Program-made: the position numbers and the translations under genes | The notes under the pieces: model-generated | What the model saw: only the letters and a program-made list of their open reading frames with translations | Told to the model about the DNA's origin: nothing | Databases searched by the model: none | DNA from: Closterium sp. NIES-65 | Lineage: Eukaryota > Streptophyta > Zygnematophyceae > Desmidiales > Closteriaceae | Assembly: GCA_948144175.1 (NCBI GenBank) | Contig: CANXME010000314.1 | Span: 48,030 to 112,029 of the forward strand | Direction: 5' to 3' | Length of the DNA: 64,000 nt | Shown: positions 10,601 through 21,625 of the stretch, piece by piece | Position numbering within the stretch: position 1 is the first letter of the stretch | Layout of the letters: each line of letters opens with the position of its first letter

Positions 10601-11511
10601 TCGGGATGCACGTAGAGAGGGATCTGGATCACAGGTGGTTGAAACTGCACCAGGAGAAGTTCATCAAGGAGCTTGGGGAGAAGTACGGAATTGAGAATGA
10701 GCGCAAGGTTGCAACTCCCCTGCCAGCAGAATTCAAGCTTGTGAAAGCTGCAGAGGATGAAGGGGTTGAAGCCGAGGAGCAGCAGCAATTTCAGTCCTTG
10801 GTGGGCAGCCTCTTGTATGCAGCAGTTCACACGAGACCCGACATCTCTTTCTCGGTTGGGCAGCTGGCTAGGGTAGTGCAGAATCCATCAGAGGAGCAGG
10901 TGGATGCAGCTGAGCGTGTGGTGAAGTATCTGAACTCTCACCCAAGCATTGGAGTTCAATACTCCGCATCTGCACAGGTGAAGCAGAAAGGGGTTGAGGT
11001 GCTGAAAGAGAAGGGGGAGAGGCTTGGAGAAGGCAAGCTTTTTCTCACTTGCTTTACTGATGCTACGTGGGCCTCTGAGAAGGAGGATTCCTCATCTGTG
11101 GGAGGATACATCTGCGTAGTTGGGGGAGGACCGGTTAGTTGGAGGTCAAAGAAGCAGACGGAGACAGCACTCTCTTCCGTGGAGTCAGAGTACATGGCGA
11201 TGTTCCATGGGGTGAAGGAGGTGATTTGGCTGAGGAGGTTGTTAGAGGAGATTGGCCAGGAGCAGAAGGTTGCTACGCCGCTGTTTTGTGATAGCAAGGG
11301 AGCTCTTGGGATGGCCAGGAACGCTGTGCTTCATGGGCTGAACAAGCACATGCGTATCAAGTGGCACTGGCTGCGTAAGGAGGTGAAGAGGGGGACGGTG
11401 AATCCGATCTACATCAAGACTCACCAGCAGCCAGCAGACTTCCTCACCAAGAGGCTTGCGGATGAGTCTCATTGGCGTTGTGTGCGCATGAGTGGAATGA
11501 GCATGAACTAG
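7634..11511 (+). pseudogene. gag-pol: Rest of the outer copia-A gag-pol, frameshifted
   Basis: Resumes exactly where the fragment ending at 778 stops (after the duplicated CTGAG) and carries the zinc knuckle, protease, integrase, reverse transcriptase and RNase H with the same motifs as the intact copies. One adenine is missing near 8251, just after the protease DTGA motif, so the frame from 7670 ends at 8311 and the rest is read in the other frame to 11511. The stop codon and purine tract downstream match the intact elements. The two lesions, the nested insertion and the one-base deletion, disable an otherwise well-preserved copy. Confidence 0.94.
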
Positions 11512-11553
11512 TATGGAATGATGGGGATGCAGCCGGCAGGCTGAGGGGGAGTG

Positions 11554-12646
11554 TGTTGGGTGCAAATTCACATTGCACGACATCCTGCCGTCTGTTTGTA
11601 CGAGTATGCGTGTGCGAATGCATTTGCGTGTGAATGGTATGTTTGTGTGTTTGTTTGCTTTCGCAATTTTCGCTTGAAGCATTTGCAGGTACTCGCAAAA
11701 TGTGCGCTTCGGCATAACATTGTACGCGCTATGAACAGTACAAGCAGAAAGGACGAGCTCGCAAAGGAACCCAAGATGGAAGCTTTGCGGTTCAACTTAC
11801 TTGATTGCGCAGATTCAGTTCTATCCAACTCGAAATTGTACTGTTTTGTTTGGTTGACTATAGTGTAGCAGGGCAGGCACTATAGGGGTACAATTTAGGT
11901 GAAGGTTGGATGTTGTTTGTCTGTATCTGCATGCTACAGGGCCAGGGGAAACCAGCGGAACCAGCATTTGGCTGGTTGGGCAAAGACAAAACAGGTTCTG
12001 TTTTTAGGACCTGAACCTGGTTGTTGTTTTCCCAGGTTGGAAAAACAGAACCAGAGGTTGTTCATCAACCTACCACCTGCTATTTTGTCCAGCCAGGTTG
12101 GTTCTGTTGCTTGGAATTATTTGGGATCATCCCTGGTTGTTCCCAGGTTGATTCCCAAGGTCCTTGCTAGCTAGAGCTATTTATTCCTTCTCTGTTTGTA
12201 CCTGAATATAGTGAAATTGATTCAAGCGAATTCCTTCCTTGCTGGAATTTCTTTTCTACGCGGTGCGACGGCGGAATGCTACCCGAGTCAACGCTAGTAC
12301 GCTAGCACTCCAACGCTAGGCTAACGCTGTCCGAGCCATAACTTCGTAATGGCAGAACTTTTCGCGAGGCAACTTGGCTTATTTTAAAGCTCTTAGAGTG
12401 AGCTTCGATATAGGAAATTCTCAGCTTAATCCGATCGACGGTCTGCACGATACGCTGCGCGACGTTCAAGGTACTCTTGCTGTTTTGACTAAGTCCCTCT
12501 TGATCCCTCTCTCTACAAACTCGGACCCGAGGATAGGGGCTGGTCTTGTACCAGGCACCCAAGGACCCTTGGAGGTGACCCCGAGGAGAGGTTTTAAGTG
12601 TGATAAAGTCTTAATAGCTTGAGTTTATTAGGCCCTTACACCAACA
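11554..12646 (+). repeat. 3' LTR of the outer copia-A element
   Basis: 1093 bp with family ends, preceded by the purine tract. It carries private changes (for example GCAAAATG near 11696 and CATCAACCTACC near 12064, which creates ACCTACC). Confidence 0.94.
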
Positions 12647-12850
12647 GCGGCCCCACCAGGTCCATGTGGACCAGCTCCCACGGCTTTTTGCTCCTGCCAG
12701 CCACACTATGGAAGGGGAAACAGGTGAACTTTGAAAGGAGGCAAATTTCACAGTTATCATCGGGTGGTTGTCCGTTCAGCTTCAAGCCCTTAATGGCTCC
12801 ATCTGTGTTGGTGTTCACCCCAGCCTTGCCAAGCTTACGGAGGGAGATAA
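12647..12850 (-). pseudogene. Integrase-region fragment of minus-strand copia-A copy C, internally deleted
   Basis: On the minus strand this encodes the pre-integrase zinc region (CEICLLSKFT, SVAGRSKK) up to HMDLVGP, where the outer copia-A element was inserted. Upstream it jumps from TNTDGA directly to IKGLKLNG, a loss of roughly 300 bases relative to intact copies, probably by recombination between the short similar stretches GATGGGGC and GATGGAGC. The other end is the Harbinger insertion at 12851; the gene continues at 23074. Confidence 0.85.
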
Positions 12851-12864
12851 GGGCGCTTCACCTG
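12851..12864 (+). repeat. Left terminal inverted repeat of the Harbinger element
   Basis: GGGCGCTTCACCTG, preceded by TAA. Perfect inverse match at 23060-23073. Confidence 0.92.
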
Positions 12865-13188
12865 AGGGGCGGAAGGCCAAAATCCGAACCGACGTATCAG
12901 TTTGACTGTACGAACAGTATCCCAAATGAGTTCGAACACAAATACGTACAATGAGCGAATGTGACACAGGCCATCACAGGTGACGCCATCGCTATTCGCA
13001 CACGCGGTCTGTTCGAACACAGCGACGTCGCCCACAAAAGAGCGACGTCGCCAAACATTGGGTCCCTCGCTTGTGTGTTTTCTCGAGCGCTGCGACCACC
13101 AAATGCGGAGCCAACTGGATTGCTAGAAATACAGCCAGCCACGAGCCAATCGCAAGCACTTCATTTCAATTTCTTGGTTCCTGTCACA
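12865..13188 (+). promoter_or_regulatory. Left subterminal region of the Harbinger element
   Basis: About 320 bases without coding support between the terminal repeat and the transposase start. GTTCGAACAC occurs near 12931 and again near 13014, and the same TTCGAAC core recurs at the other end of the element. Such subterminal repeats are typical binding sites for the transposase or its Myb-like partner; this role is inferred. The transposase promoter should also be here. Confidence 0.55.
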
Positions 13189-13298
13189 ATGTCTCCAGCT
13201 GCGCTACTCCTCCTGCTCACCTGGTTGTTTCACGGATTCACTACTCTGTTCGAGGAGCCAACAAACCTCCTCGTAGTAGTCTGGCTATCAGAGCTAGC
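13189..13298 (+). pseudogene. Harbinger transposase, first 36 codons (interrupted)
   Basis: An ATG at 13189 opens a frame that reaches the copia-A insertion at 13299. When the guest and one CTAGC copy are disregarded, the frame continues without a stop at 20159, so this is the likely N-terminus of a 396-residue transposase. The segment is hydrophobic at first (several Leu) and then acidic. The start could lie elsewhere if the gene has an intron; no splice sites were needed to keep the frame open. Confidence 0.7.
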
Positions 13299-14391
13299 TG
13301 TTGGGTGCAAATTCACATTGCACGACATCCTGCCGTCTGTTTGTACGAGTATGCGTGTGCGAATGCATTTGCGTGTGAATGGTATGTTTGTGTGTTTGTT
13401 TGCTTTCGCAATTTTCGCTTGAAGCATTTGCAGGTACTCGCACAATGTGCGCTTCGGCATAACATTGTACGCGCTATGAACAGTACAAGCAGAAAGGACG
13501 AGCTCGCAAAGGAACCCAAGATGGAAGCTTTGCGGTTCAACTTACTTGATTGCGCAGATTCAGTTCTATCCAACTCGAAATTGTACTGTTTTGTTTGGTT
13601 GACTATAGTGTAGCAGGGCAGGCACTATAGGGGTACAATTTAGGTGAAGGTTGGATGTTGTTTGTCTGTATCTGCATGCTACAGGGCCAGGGGAAACCAG
13701 CGGAACCAGCATTTGGCTGGTTGGGCAAAGACAAAACAGGTTCTGTTTTTAGGACCTGAACCTGGTTGTTGTTTTCCCAGGTTGGAAAAACAGAACCAGA
13801 GGTTGTTCACCAACCTATCACCTGCTATTTTGTTCAGCCAGGTTGGTTCTGTTGCTTGGAATTATTTGGGATCATCCCTGGTTGTTCCCAGGTTGATTCC
13901 CAAGGTCCTTGCTAGCTAGAGCTATTTATTCCTTCTCTGTTTGTACCTGAATATAGTGAAATTGATTCAAGCGAATTCCTTCCTCGCTGGAATTTCTTTT
14001 CTACGCGGTGCGACGGCGGAATGCTACCCGAGTCAACGCTAGTACGCTAGCACTCCAACGCTAGGCTAACGCTGTCCGAGCCATAACTTCGTAATGGCAG
14101 AACTTTTCGCGAGGCAACTTGGCTTATTTTAAAGCTCTTAGAGTGAGCTTCGATATAGGAAATTCTCAGCTTAATCCGATCGACGGTCTGCACGATACGC
14201 TGCGCGACGTTCAAGGTACTCTTGCTGTTTTGACTAAGTCCCTCTTGATCCCTCTCTCTACAAACTCGGACCCGAGGATAGGGGCTGGTCTTGTACCAGG
14301 CACCCAAGGACCCTTGGAGGTGACCCCGAGGAGAGGTTTTAAGTGTGATAAAGTCTTAATAGCTTGAGTTTATTAGGCCCTTACACCAACA
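13299..14391 (+). repeat. 5' LTR of copia-A copy 2
   Basis: 1093 bp, TGTTGGG to CCAACA; followed by the primer-binding site. Confidence 0.95.
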
Positions 14392-14394
14392 AGC

Positions 14395-14406
14395 TGGTAT
14401 CAGAGC
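14395..14406 (+). other. Primer-binding site of copia-A copy 2
   Basis: Perfect TGGTATCAGAGC, three bases past the LTR. Confidence 0.9.
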
Positions 14407-14437
14407 TGCGTTATAGTGATCCTCGATATAGGTAGCT

Positions 14438-17400
14438 ATGGCGGGCAACACCTCGGCGGTAGCTGGTGAATCTTCAGCCCAAGATCGTAGCGGCAGCCAT
14501 GATTCTGGTGTTTCTGCGCCAAGGGGAGCGCGAACAAGCCAGGGCTCGCTGATCAAGGAGGTGCTGAAAAACTTCACCGTCGAGAAGTTCAATGGTGAGG
14601 GCTATGATGATTGGGCCTGGAAAATGCAACTTTATTTCCGTCAAATCGGATTGCTGAAACTAATGATTGGGGAGGAGCCTAGACCGAGTGACCCCGCCCT
14701 TCAGGAAGATTGGGACGAGCGCGCCTCGGCTGGCTACTACTTGATGTCGCAGAGTTTGGAGCTGAACCAGCGTCACCACGTCATGCACCTGCTGCCGGAG
14801 GTTGAGTGCGGTCCGAAGGCGTGGACGGTGTTGAAGGAGCTGCACGCCCCGACCTCCGTTGTTGCAACATTGATGCTGGAGAGGGAGCTGTCCGCGTTGC
14901 GCCTGAGCGAGGGAGAGCCGGTGCAACCTGTCCTGGACAAATTGCGCGACCTCTACGCGAAGTTGGCGACCGCAGGAATCACCTACCCGGAGCAAACAAA
15001 GTGCTTGAAGATGCTCTCGCTGCTGCCGGAATCGTGGCTTCAATTTACGAGCGGATTGAGCCTGCCGCAGAACCAGAGCTTGTGGACGCTCGAGTGGGTG
15101 CGGACGAAGATTCTGGAGGAGGACTTCCGTCGCCGCCAACTGAGGGGTGGAGACGACGGCAGCATCGGCTACGGGATGCAAGGGAGCCGACGTGGCAAAG
15201 GACGTGGCTTCGGTGGTGCTGGACGCGGTGCAAAGAAAGACGACGACTCCAACGACCAACAAGGAGGTACCGGTTGGGGTCGCGGTGCGAAATCTGGACG
15301 TGGGGGCAAGTCGGGTGCTGGTGGCAAAATGAAAGGGAGTTGCTGGTATTGTGAGAAGGAAGGGCACCCCTGGTTTTTGTGCTATAAGAAACCCGATGGA
15401 TGGACCCCCCAGAATCGTCACCAGGATGGCGGCGCGCGGAGGAACCAGAAAAACGGCGCCAACATGGTCGCTGATTCATCCGACAACAACCCGAAGGGCA
15501 ACGGCGGTGCGGAGAAGAAGAAGGAGCGCACCGCGGGCCAATTCTTCCATATGGGAGACAAGGGGGAGCAAGGAGACGCCTCTGCCAAGGTTGGAGCAGA
15601 GCTGCACCCCTTGGATTATTGGGTGTTGGACACGGGCGCTGCTTGGACAATGACGCCGCGCAAGGACCTGCTGGATGACGTACGCGCTGCACCGATTAAT
15701 GAGGTGTGCTCTGCCTCTGGACACATGTTGAAGGTGGCTGGTGCGGGACGAGCTGCATTTAAGGGAGCGGATGGCAAGCCGGTGGTGCTGCACGACGTTC
15801 TCCTCGTCCCCGACCTGAAGGCCAACCTCATCTCCCTCCGTAAGCTTGGCAAGGCTGGGGTGAACACCAACACGGATGGGGCTCGCACTTATAAGGGGAA
15901 GCTGGGCAATCGGGTGCTTTGGGATCTGCACGAGAGCAAGGACGTGTACAGATCCATGTGGCAGCTGCCGGCGCTGGCGTGGCATGGTGAGGGGCAGGCT
16001 AGAGAGGGGTCTGCATCCCAGGGGGAGTGCAACGCCGTTGGAGGGGTTGGTGTGAAAGTGTCGGCCAGATCTGGGGAGACGGATTGGGCAACGGCACACC
16101 GACGCTTGGGGCATGTGGCAATGCCTTTGCTGAAGCAGCTGGAGAAGGATGGAGCCGTTAAGGGCTTGAAGCTGAACGGACAACCACCCGATGATAACTG
16201 TGAAATCTGTTTGCTCTCAAAGTTTACCCGTTTCCCCTTCCATAGTGTGGCTGGCAGGAGCAAGAAGCCGTTGGAGCTGGTCCACATGGACTTGGTGGGG
16301 CCGCTGCCGGTTCAGGGACACAAGGGGGAGCGGTACTTCCTGACCATTGTGGATGATTGGAGCAGGCTTATGTGGGCATATCCGCTGAAGCAGAAGGACC
16401 ATGCCGCCTCTACGATACGGGAAGATTGGCTGCCATTCGTGGAGAAGCAAGCGGAGTGTGTGGTGAAGCGGATTAGGACAGATCGGGGTGGTGAGTTCCT
16501 TGGAGCTGAGATGACGGCCTGGCTCAAGAAGCAGGGCATCCAGAGGGAGCTGACCACGGCTTACACCCCACAGTCTAACGGTGTAGCAGAACGGGCGAAC
16601 CGGACAATTCTGGAGACAGCTAGGGCGCTGCTCATAGAATCTGGGCTGGGCAACTCCATGTGGCCCCATGCTGTTCGGCACGCTACCGTCGCTAGGAACA
16701 GGGTACTCACAAAGGTTGGGGATGACTCGTGGGTGCCGTTGGAGAGGTGGCTTGGGAGGAAGCCGCCGGTGGACATGCTGAGGGTGTTCGGTTGCATGGC
16801 AGTCGCCCACGTCCCCAAGACCTACCGCAGTAAGTTGGGGGCAAGTGCAATCTGGTGTGTGCATTTGGGGCTGGCTGCTGAGAGCAAGGGATGGCTGCTG
16901 TGGGAACCCTCCAAGGGTGTGTTATTTGACAGCAGGGATGTGAAGTTTGTTGAGGGCATGATGTATGGGAGCTGGGAGAAACAGCCGGAGGCCAGGGTGT
17001 CCCAGCAGATGGAGCAGATCACCATGCAGCTGGACCTGACTCCTAGTGTGTGGGAGGAGGGAGAGGAGGCAGCTGCAGAGGGTGGTGATAAAGAGAAGGT
17101 GCAGGAGGCACCTGCTGGTGGAGGTGATGGTGTGGAGATTAGCGGTAGCACTAGTGGAGCTGCTGGATCCGAGGGAGGAGAGCAGCAGCAGGGGAAAACT
17201 AAGAAGCCGAAGGGTGTTATTATGAAGGGATGGGAGACACCCGTCTCCAGGCCAGGACGTACCCGTATGGCTACTAAAAAGCTGACTGCAGGAGCTGATG
17301 TAGCGGAGCAGCAGCTTGGGACCGAGGAGGCATTGCTGATTCTACCGCATGGCTATGACCCGGATGAGGAGGATCAACCTGCGTACTGTTTTCTTGCCCC

Positions 17401-19018
17401 TGCACCAGAGGAACCAGCTAGCATGGAGGAGGCATTAGCTGGACCAGATAGGGACAAATGGCTAGCTTCCAGGGATGCTGAATACCAGAGCCTGCTGGAG
17501 AATGGGACTTGGGAACTAGTGGTGCTGCCTGAGGGAAAGAAAGCGGTACAATGCAAGTGGGTGCTAAGGATCAAGACTGACGACAAGGGGCAGGTCACCA
17601 TCTACAAGAGTAGGTTGGTGGCTAAGGGGTTTATGCAGAAGGAGAAGCGGGACTTCAATGAGATCTTTGCTCCCACTGCCAAACCCCCTACCCTTCGTGT
17701 CTTGTTGGCAGATGCAGCCGTTAGTGGGAAGTTCATTATCCAGATGGACATATCAACGGCATTTCTCAACGGGATTTTAGAGGAGGAGGTGTTCATGACG
17801 CAGCCACCTGGGTATGAGGATGGTACGGGCAGGGTGTGCAAGCTGAAAAAGTCCATCTATGGCTTGAAGCAGGCGCCACGCTGCTGGTACCAGAAGTTGG
17901 CAGCTGTTTTAGAGGAGATGGGATTCAGGACCAGCAGCTGTGATGAGAGCCTCTTTCTCAAGGGGGAGGGGGAGAAGCTGGTGCTGTTTCTGGTCTATGT
18001 GGACGACATTCTTCTCTTTAGCAGCAGCATGAAGGAGATCCAGAAGGTGCAGCAGCAGCTGATGGAGAACTTCAAGTGCAAGAACCTTGGGGAGGTAAAG
18101 TACTACCTCGGGATGCACGTGGAGAGGGATCTGGATCACAGGTGGTTGAAGCTGCACCAGGAGAAGTTCATCAAGGAGCTTGGGGAGAAGTACGGAATTG
18201 AGAATGAGCGCAAGGTTGCAACTCCCCTGCCAGCAGAATTCAAGCTTGTGAAAGCTGCAGAGGATGAAGGGGTTGAAGCCGAGGAGCAGCAGCAATTTCA
18301 GTCCTTGGTGGGCAGCCTCTTGTATGCAGCAGTTCACACGAGACCCGACATCTCTTTCTCGGTTGGGCAGCTGGCTAGGGTAGTGCAGAATCCATCAGAG
18401 GAGCAGGTGGATGCAGCTGAGCGTGTGGTGAAGTATCTGAACTCTCACCCAAGCATTGGAGTTCAATACTCCGCATCTGCACAGGTGAAGCAGAAAGGGG
18501 TTGAGGTGCTGAAAGAGAAGGGGGAGAGGCTTGGAGAAGGCAAGCTTTTTCTCACTTGCTTTACTGATGCTACGTGGGCCTCTGAGAAGGAGGATTCCTC
18601 ATCTGTGGGAGGATACATCTGCGTAGTTGGGGGAGGACCGGTTAGTTGGAGGTCAAAGAAGCAGACGGAGACAGCACTCTCTTCCGTGGAGTCAGAGTAC
18701 ATGGCGATGTTCCATGGGGTGAAGGAGGTGATTTGGCTGAGGAGGTTGTTAGAGGAGATTGGCCAGGAGCAGAAGGTTGCTACGCCGCTGTTTTGTGATA
18801 GCAAGGGAGCTCTTGGGATGGCCAGGAACGCTGTGCTTCATGGGCTGAACAAGCACATGCGTATCAAGTGGCACTGGCTGCGTAAGGAGGTGAAGAGGGG
18901 GACGGTGAATCCGATCTACATCAAGACTCACCAGCAGCCAGCAGACTTCCTCACCAAGAGGCTTGCGGATGAGTCTCATTGGCGTTGTGTGCGCATGAGT
19001 GGAATGAGCATGAACTAG
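14438..19018 (+). CDS. gag-pol: Gag-Pol polyprotein of copia-A copy 2 (intact)
   Basis: 1526 codons, same domain order and catalytic residues as the copy at 1918-6498, with only scattered substitutions (for example Ile in place of Ser in the GSxGYG stretch before the RNA-binding Arg/Gly region; Val rather than Met in VKVSARS; Asp in VDAAERVV). No frameshift or stop. Because all motifs (CCHC, DTGA, D-D-E integrase, YVDD, RNase H D-E-D) are preserved, it should yield active enzymes if transcribed. It sits in the same orientation as the transposase gene it destroyed. Confidence 0.97.
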   Translation: MAGNTSAVAGESSAQDRSGSHDSGVSAPRGARTSQGSLIKEVLKNFTVEKFNGEGYDDWAWKMQLYFRQIGLLKLMIGEEPRPSDPALQEDWDERASAGYYLMSQSLELNQRHHVMHLLPEVECGPKAWTVLKELHAPTSVVATLMLERELSALRLSEGEPVQPVLDKLRDLYAKLATAGITYPEQTKCLKMLSLLPESWLQFTSGLSLPQNQSLWTLEWVRTKILEEDFRRRQLRGGDDGSIGYGMQGSRRGKGRGFGGAGRGAKKDDDSNDQQGGTGWGRGAKSGRGGKSGAGGKMKGSCWYCEKEGHPWFLCYKKPDGWTPQNRHQDGGARRNQKNGANMVADSSDNNPKGNGGAEKKKERTAGQFFHMGDKGEQGDASAKVGAELHPLDYWVLDTGAAWTMTPRKDLLDDVRAAPINEVCSASGHMLKVAGAGRAAFKGADGKPVVLHDVLLVPDLKANLISLRKLGKAGVNTNTDGARTYKGKLGNRVLWDLHESKDVYRSMWQLPALAWHGEGQAREGSASQGECNAVGGVGVKVSARSGETDWATAHRRLGHVAMPLLKQLEKDGAVKGLKLNGQPPDDNCEICLLSKFTRFPFHSVAGRSKKPLELVHMDLVGPLPVQGHKGERYFLTIVDDWSRLMWAYPLKQKDHAASTIREDWLPFVEKQAECVVKRIRTDRGGEFLGAEMTAWLKKQGIQRELTTAYTPQSNGVAERANRTILETARALLIESGLGNSMWPHAVRHATVARNRVLTKVGDDSWVPLERWLGRKPPVDMLRVFGCMAVAHVPKTYRSKLGASAIWCVHLGLAAESKGWLLWEPSKGVLFDSRDVKFVEGMMYGSWEKQPEARVSQQMEQITMQLDLTPSVWEEGEEAAAEGGDKEKVQEAPAGGGDGVEISGSTSGAAGSEGGEQQQGKTKKPKGVIMKGWETPVSRPGRTRMATKKLTAGADVAEQQLGTEEALLILPHGYDPDEEDQPAYCFLAPAPEEPASMEEALAGPDRDKWLASRDAEYQSLLENGTWELVVLPEGKKAVQCKWVLRIKTDDKGQVTIYKSRLVAKGFMQKEKRDFNEIFAPTAKPPTLRVLLADAAVSGKFIIQMDISTAFLNGILEEEVFMTQPPGYEDGTGRVCKLKKSIYGLKQAPRCWYQKLAAVLEEMGFRTSSCDESLFLKGEGEKLVLFLVYVDDILLFSSSMKEIQKVQQQLMENFKCKNLGEVKYYLGMHVERDLDHRWLKLHQEKFIKELGEKYGIENERKVATPLPAEFKLVKAAEDEGVEAEEQQQFQSLVGSLLYAAVHTRPDISFSVGQLARVVQNPSEEQVDAAERVVKYLNSHPSIGVQYSASAQVKQKGVEVLKEKGERLGEGKLFLTCFTDATWASEKEDSSSVGGYICVVGGGPVSWRSKKQTETALSSVESEYMAMFHGVKEVIWLRRLLEEIGQEQKVATPLFCDSKGALGMARNAVLHGLNKHMRIKWHWLRKEVKRGTVNPIYIKTHQQPADFLTKRLADESHWRCVRMSGMSMN

Positions 19019-19060
19019 TATGGAATGATGGGGATGCAGCCGGCAGGCTGAGGGGGAGTG

Positions 19061-20153
19061 TGTTGGGTGCAAATTCACATTGCACGACATCCTGCCGTCT
19101 GTTTGTACGAGTATGCGTGTGCGAATGCATTTGCGTGTGAATGGTATGTTTGTGTGTTTGTTTGCTTTCGCAATTTTCGCTTGAAGCATTTGCAGGTACT
19201 CGCACAATGTGCGCTTCGGCATAACATTGTACGCGCTATGAACAGTACAAGCAGAAAGGACGAGCTCGCAAAGGAACCCAAGATGGAAGCTTTGCGGTTC
19301 AACTTACTTGATTGCGCAGATTCAGTTCTATCCAACTCGAAATTGTACTGTTTTGTTTGGTTGACTATAGTGTAGCAGGGCAGGCACTATAGGGGTACAA
19401 TTTAGGTGAAGGTTGGATGTTGTTTGTCTGTATCTGCATGCTACAGGGCCAGGGGAAACCAGCGGAACCAGCATTTGGCTGGTTGGGCAAAGACAAAACA
19501 GGTTCTGTTTTTAGGACCTGAACCTGGTTGTTGTTTTCCCAGGTTGGAAAAACAGAACCAGAGGTTGTTCACCAACCTATCACCTGCTATTTTGTTCAGC
19601 CAGGTTGGTTCTGTTGCTTGGAATTATTTGGGATCATCCCTGGTTGTTCCCAGGTTGATTCCCAAGGTCCTTGCTAGCTAGAGCTATTTATTCCTTCTCT
19701 GTTTGTACCTGAATATAGTGAAATTGATTCAAGCGAATTCCTTCCTCGCTGGAATTTCTTTTCTACGCGGTGCGACGGCGGAATGCTACCCGAGTCAACG
19801 CTAGTACGCTAGCACTCCAACGCTAGGCTAACGCTGTCCGAGCCATAACTTCGTAATGGCAGAACTTTTCGCGAGGCAACTTGGCTTATTTTAAAGCTCT
19901 TAGAGTGAGCTTCGATATAGGAAATTCTCAGCTTAATCCGATCGACGGTCTGCACGATACGCTGCGCGACGTTCAAGGTACTCTTGCTGTTTTGACTAAG
20001 TCCCTCTTGATCCCTCTCTCTACAAACTCGGACCCGAGGATAGGGGCTGGTCTTGTACCAGGCACCCAAGGACCCTTGGAGGTGACCCCGAGGAGAGGTT
20101 TTAAGTGTGATAAAGTCTTAATAGCTTGAGTTTATTAGGCCCTTACACCAACA
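19061..20153 (+). repeat. 3' LTR of copia-A copy 2
   Basis: 1093 bp, preceded by AGGGGGAGTG, followed by CTAGC. Confidence 0.95.
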
Positions 20154-20158
20154 CTAGC

Positions 20159-21239
20159 AGCAGCTGAATTCCGGACTTGGGATCGTCAAAACCAGATAGA
20201 GATATGGCACGCACGCCTTGAGCATTTCCAACCAGTTCCATTTTATGAATACCTCCGCGTCGACCGTGAGGTGTTCTCTTACATCGTCGATTCCTACCGT
20301 ACATGTTTTCCCGGCGCCAGGCTGCACGTCTCTGTAGAATGTCGCGTTGCTTTGGCACTAATCCGTTTCGGGACCGGGGCTACGTATAGCCAGCTAGGAC
20401 TCGCTCACGGCGTCTCGACATGGCATGCTTATCGTATAACACAACATTTCGTGGCGTTCGTTATTCAGCACCTTACACCGAATTGGGTGACATGGCCCGA
20501 CGCAGATGACCTCCCAAGGCTAGCCGAAGAGTTTAGGTTTGAAGGGGGAATATCTGGAGTTGTCGGGGCTGTGGATAGCACATACATAAAATGTAGAGGA
20601 CTGGGGCCAGACCGCGAGGATTTCAAAAACAGAAAAGGCTTTTATTCATTAATTCTGCAGCTCATATGTGATTCTAACGGAATCATTTGGGACTTCTTTG
20701 CTGGCTACCCTGGCAGCGTCAACGACGCTCGCGTCTTCTTTCTCTCTGGCGCCCGCAGCCTTATTGAATCTGGACGACTAGGTAACTACTGCCTGGTCTC
20801 GGACGCGGCATACGGTCTCCGGGATTACACATTCGTGCCATACCGCGCAACCCCTGGAAGGACGCTGCCAAAAGACAAAGACACGTGGAACGTGCAGCAA
20901 TCACGGCAAAGAATGATACTAGAGCAAGTTAATGGCAGATTGAAAACGAAATGGCGTCTTTTGGACGAACGCATGGAGTGTGAGATGCAGAAGGTGGTGG
21001 ACGCATGCACCGTGGCTGTAACGTTGCATAACATAGAGATACAAGTTGGCACACGGGTGCGGCTGGGACCAGAGCCACCTCGGCATAGGTGGTGGCTCGA
21101 AGGGCCCGCAGCCGCACAAGAACATACCGGGACGGAAGTCGAGGGATTCACTCCGTGTCTGAGGAGGAGGTTGAAGAACGCGATCTACGTCTCCTTTTTG
21201 ATCGCCTACCCCGAAGAGAACGTGCGAGCTCACGGGTGA
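20159..21239 (+). pseudogene. Harbinger DDE transposase, main part
   Basis: Continues the frame begun at 13189 and encodes about 360 residues of a PIF/Harbinger (HARBI1-like, DDE_4) transposase, which cuts and pastes the element. Numbered from the 13189 ATG, the catalytic triad is D176 (GAVDSTYI), D226 (GSVNDARVF) and E292 (ILEQVNGRLK); the N-terminal part (VECRVALALIRFGTGATY, HGVSTWHAYRI) is the helix-turn-helix-like region of the family. The length fits. The only defect seen is the copia-A insertion near codon 37, upstream of all catalytic residues; a shorter product from an internal start is conceivable. Confidence 0.9.
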
Positions 21240-21625
21240 GTTCTTTGAATTCCTGCCAGCGCATGTCCATGCGATCGTCAAGGTGGCGACGCCATTCATT
21301 CTGACGCCCATATGCCGGACCCCTTGATGTCCCTTCCCCCCCATTAGTGGCTGGCGTGACGCCCCAGATCTGGCGCCGGGAGCGGAGGGAAACACCGGCG
21401 CCCGTACGAGGCGCACTTGATGACGGGGAGACGGAACCGGGGCCAGCGCCCATGGCCGGAGCAGAGTGCACATGCCTCATAGGACTTGGAGTGGGGGTCG
21501 ATTGGCCCGCGGAAGAGATGCCAGTCGGATTTGCGCTACCTGCTCAATTTGTAACACATGTACTGTGATTGTTATGACAAGTTTGATGATGTTATTTTTT
21601 GCCCGGAACGTGCATGTGGTCAATT
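21240..21625. other. Gap between the two convergent Harbinger genes
   Basis: 386 bases separating the stop of the transposase from the stop of the minus-strand Myb-like gene. It should hold both 3' untranslated regions. Short open frames on both strands look like shadows; no recognisable motif. Confidence 0.5.

Larger units (their letters stand above)
1..12646 (+). mobile_element. Outer copia-A retrotransposon, left end outside the window, split by a nested copy
   Basis: A Ty1/copia element whose 5' LTR contributes only its last 25 bases here and whose complete 3' LTR is 11554-12646. Its interior is 26-778 plus 7634-11553; a second, full copia-A (779-7633) sits inside its gag. The 5-bp target CTGAG is present on both sides of the guest (774-778 and 7634-7638), so this is a true insertion. 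The element lies inside a minus-strand relative, whose integrase sequence starts immediately after 12646; the flanking GCGGC (12647-12651) should be its target duplication, with the partner left of the window. It is also broken by a one-base deletion near 8251. Confidence 0.93.
13299..20153 (+). mobile_element. Full-length copia-A retrotransposon, copy 2, inside the Harbinger transposase gene
   Basis: 6855 bp with LTRs 13299-14391 and 19061-20153 that look identical by eye, including shared private changes (TTGTTCAGCC, CCTCGCTGG). Target duplication CTAGC at 13294-13298 and 20154-20158. Structure is the same as copy 1 and fully intact. Confidence 0.96.

Noticed and set aside
20143-20358. Small minus frame over the copia/Harbinger junction
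   Set aside because: Antisense to the transposase exon and spans an insertion boundary.
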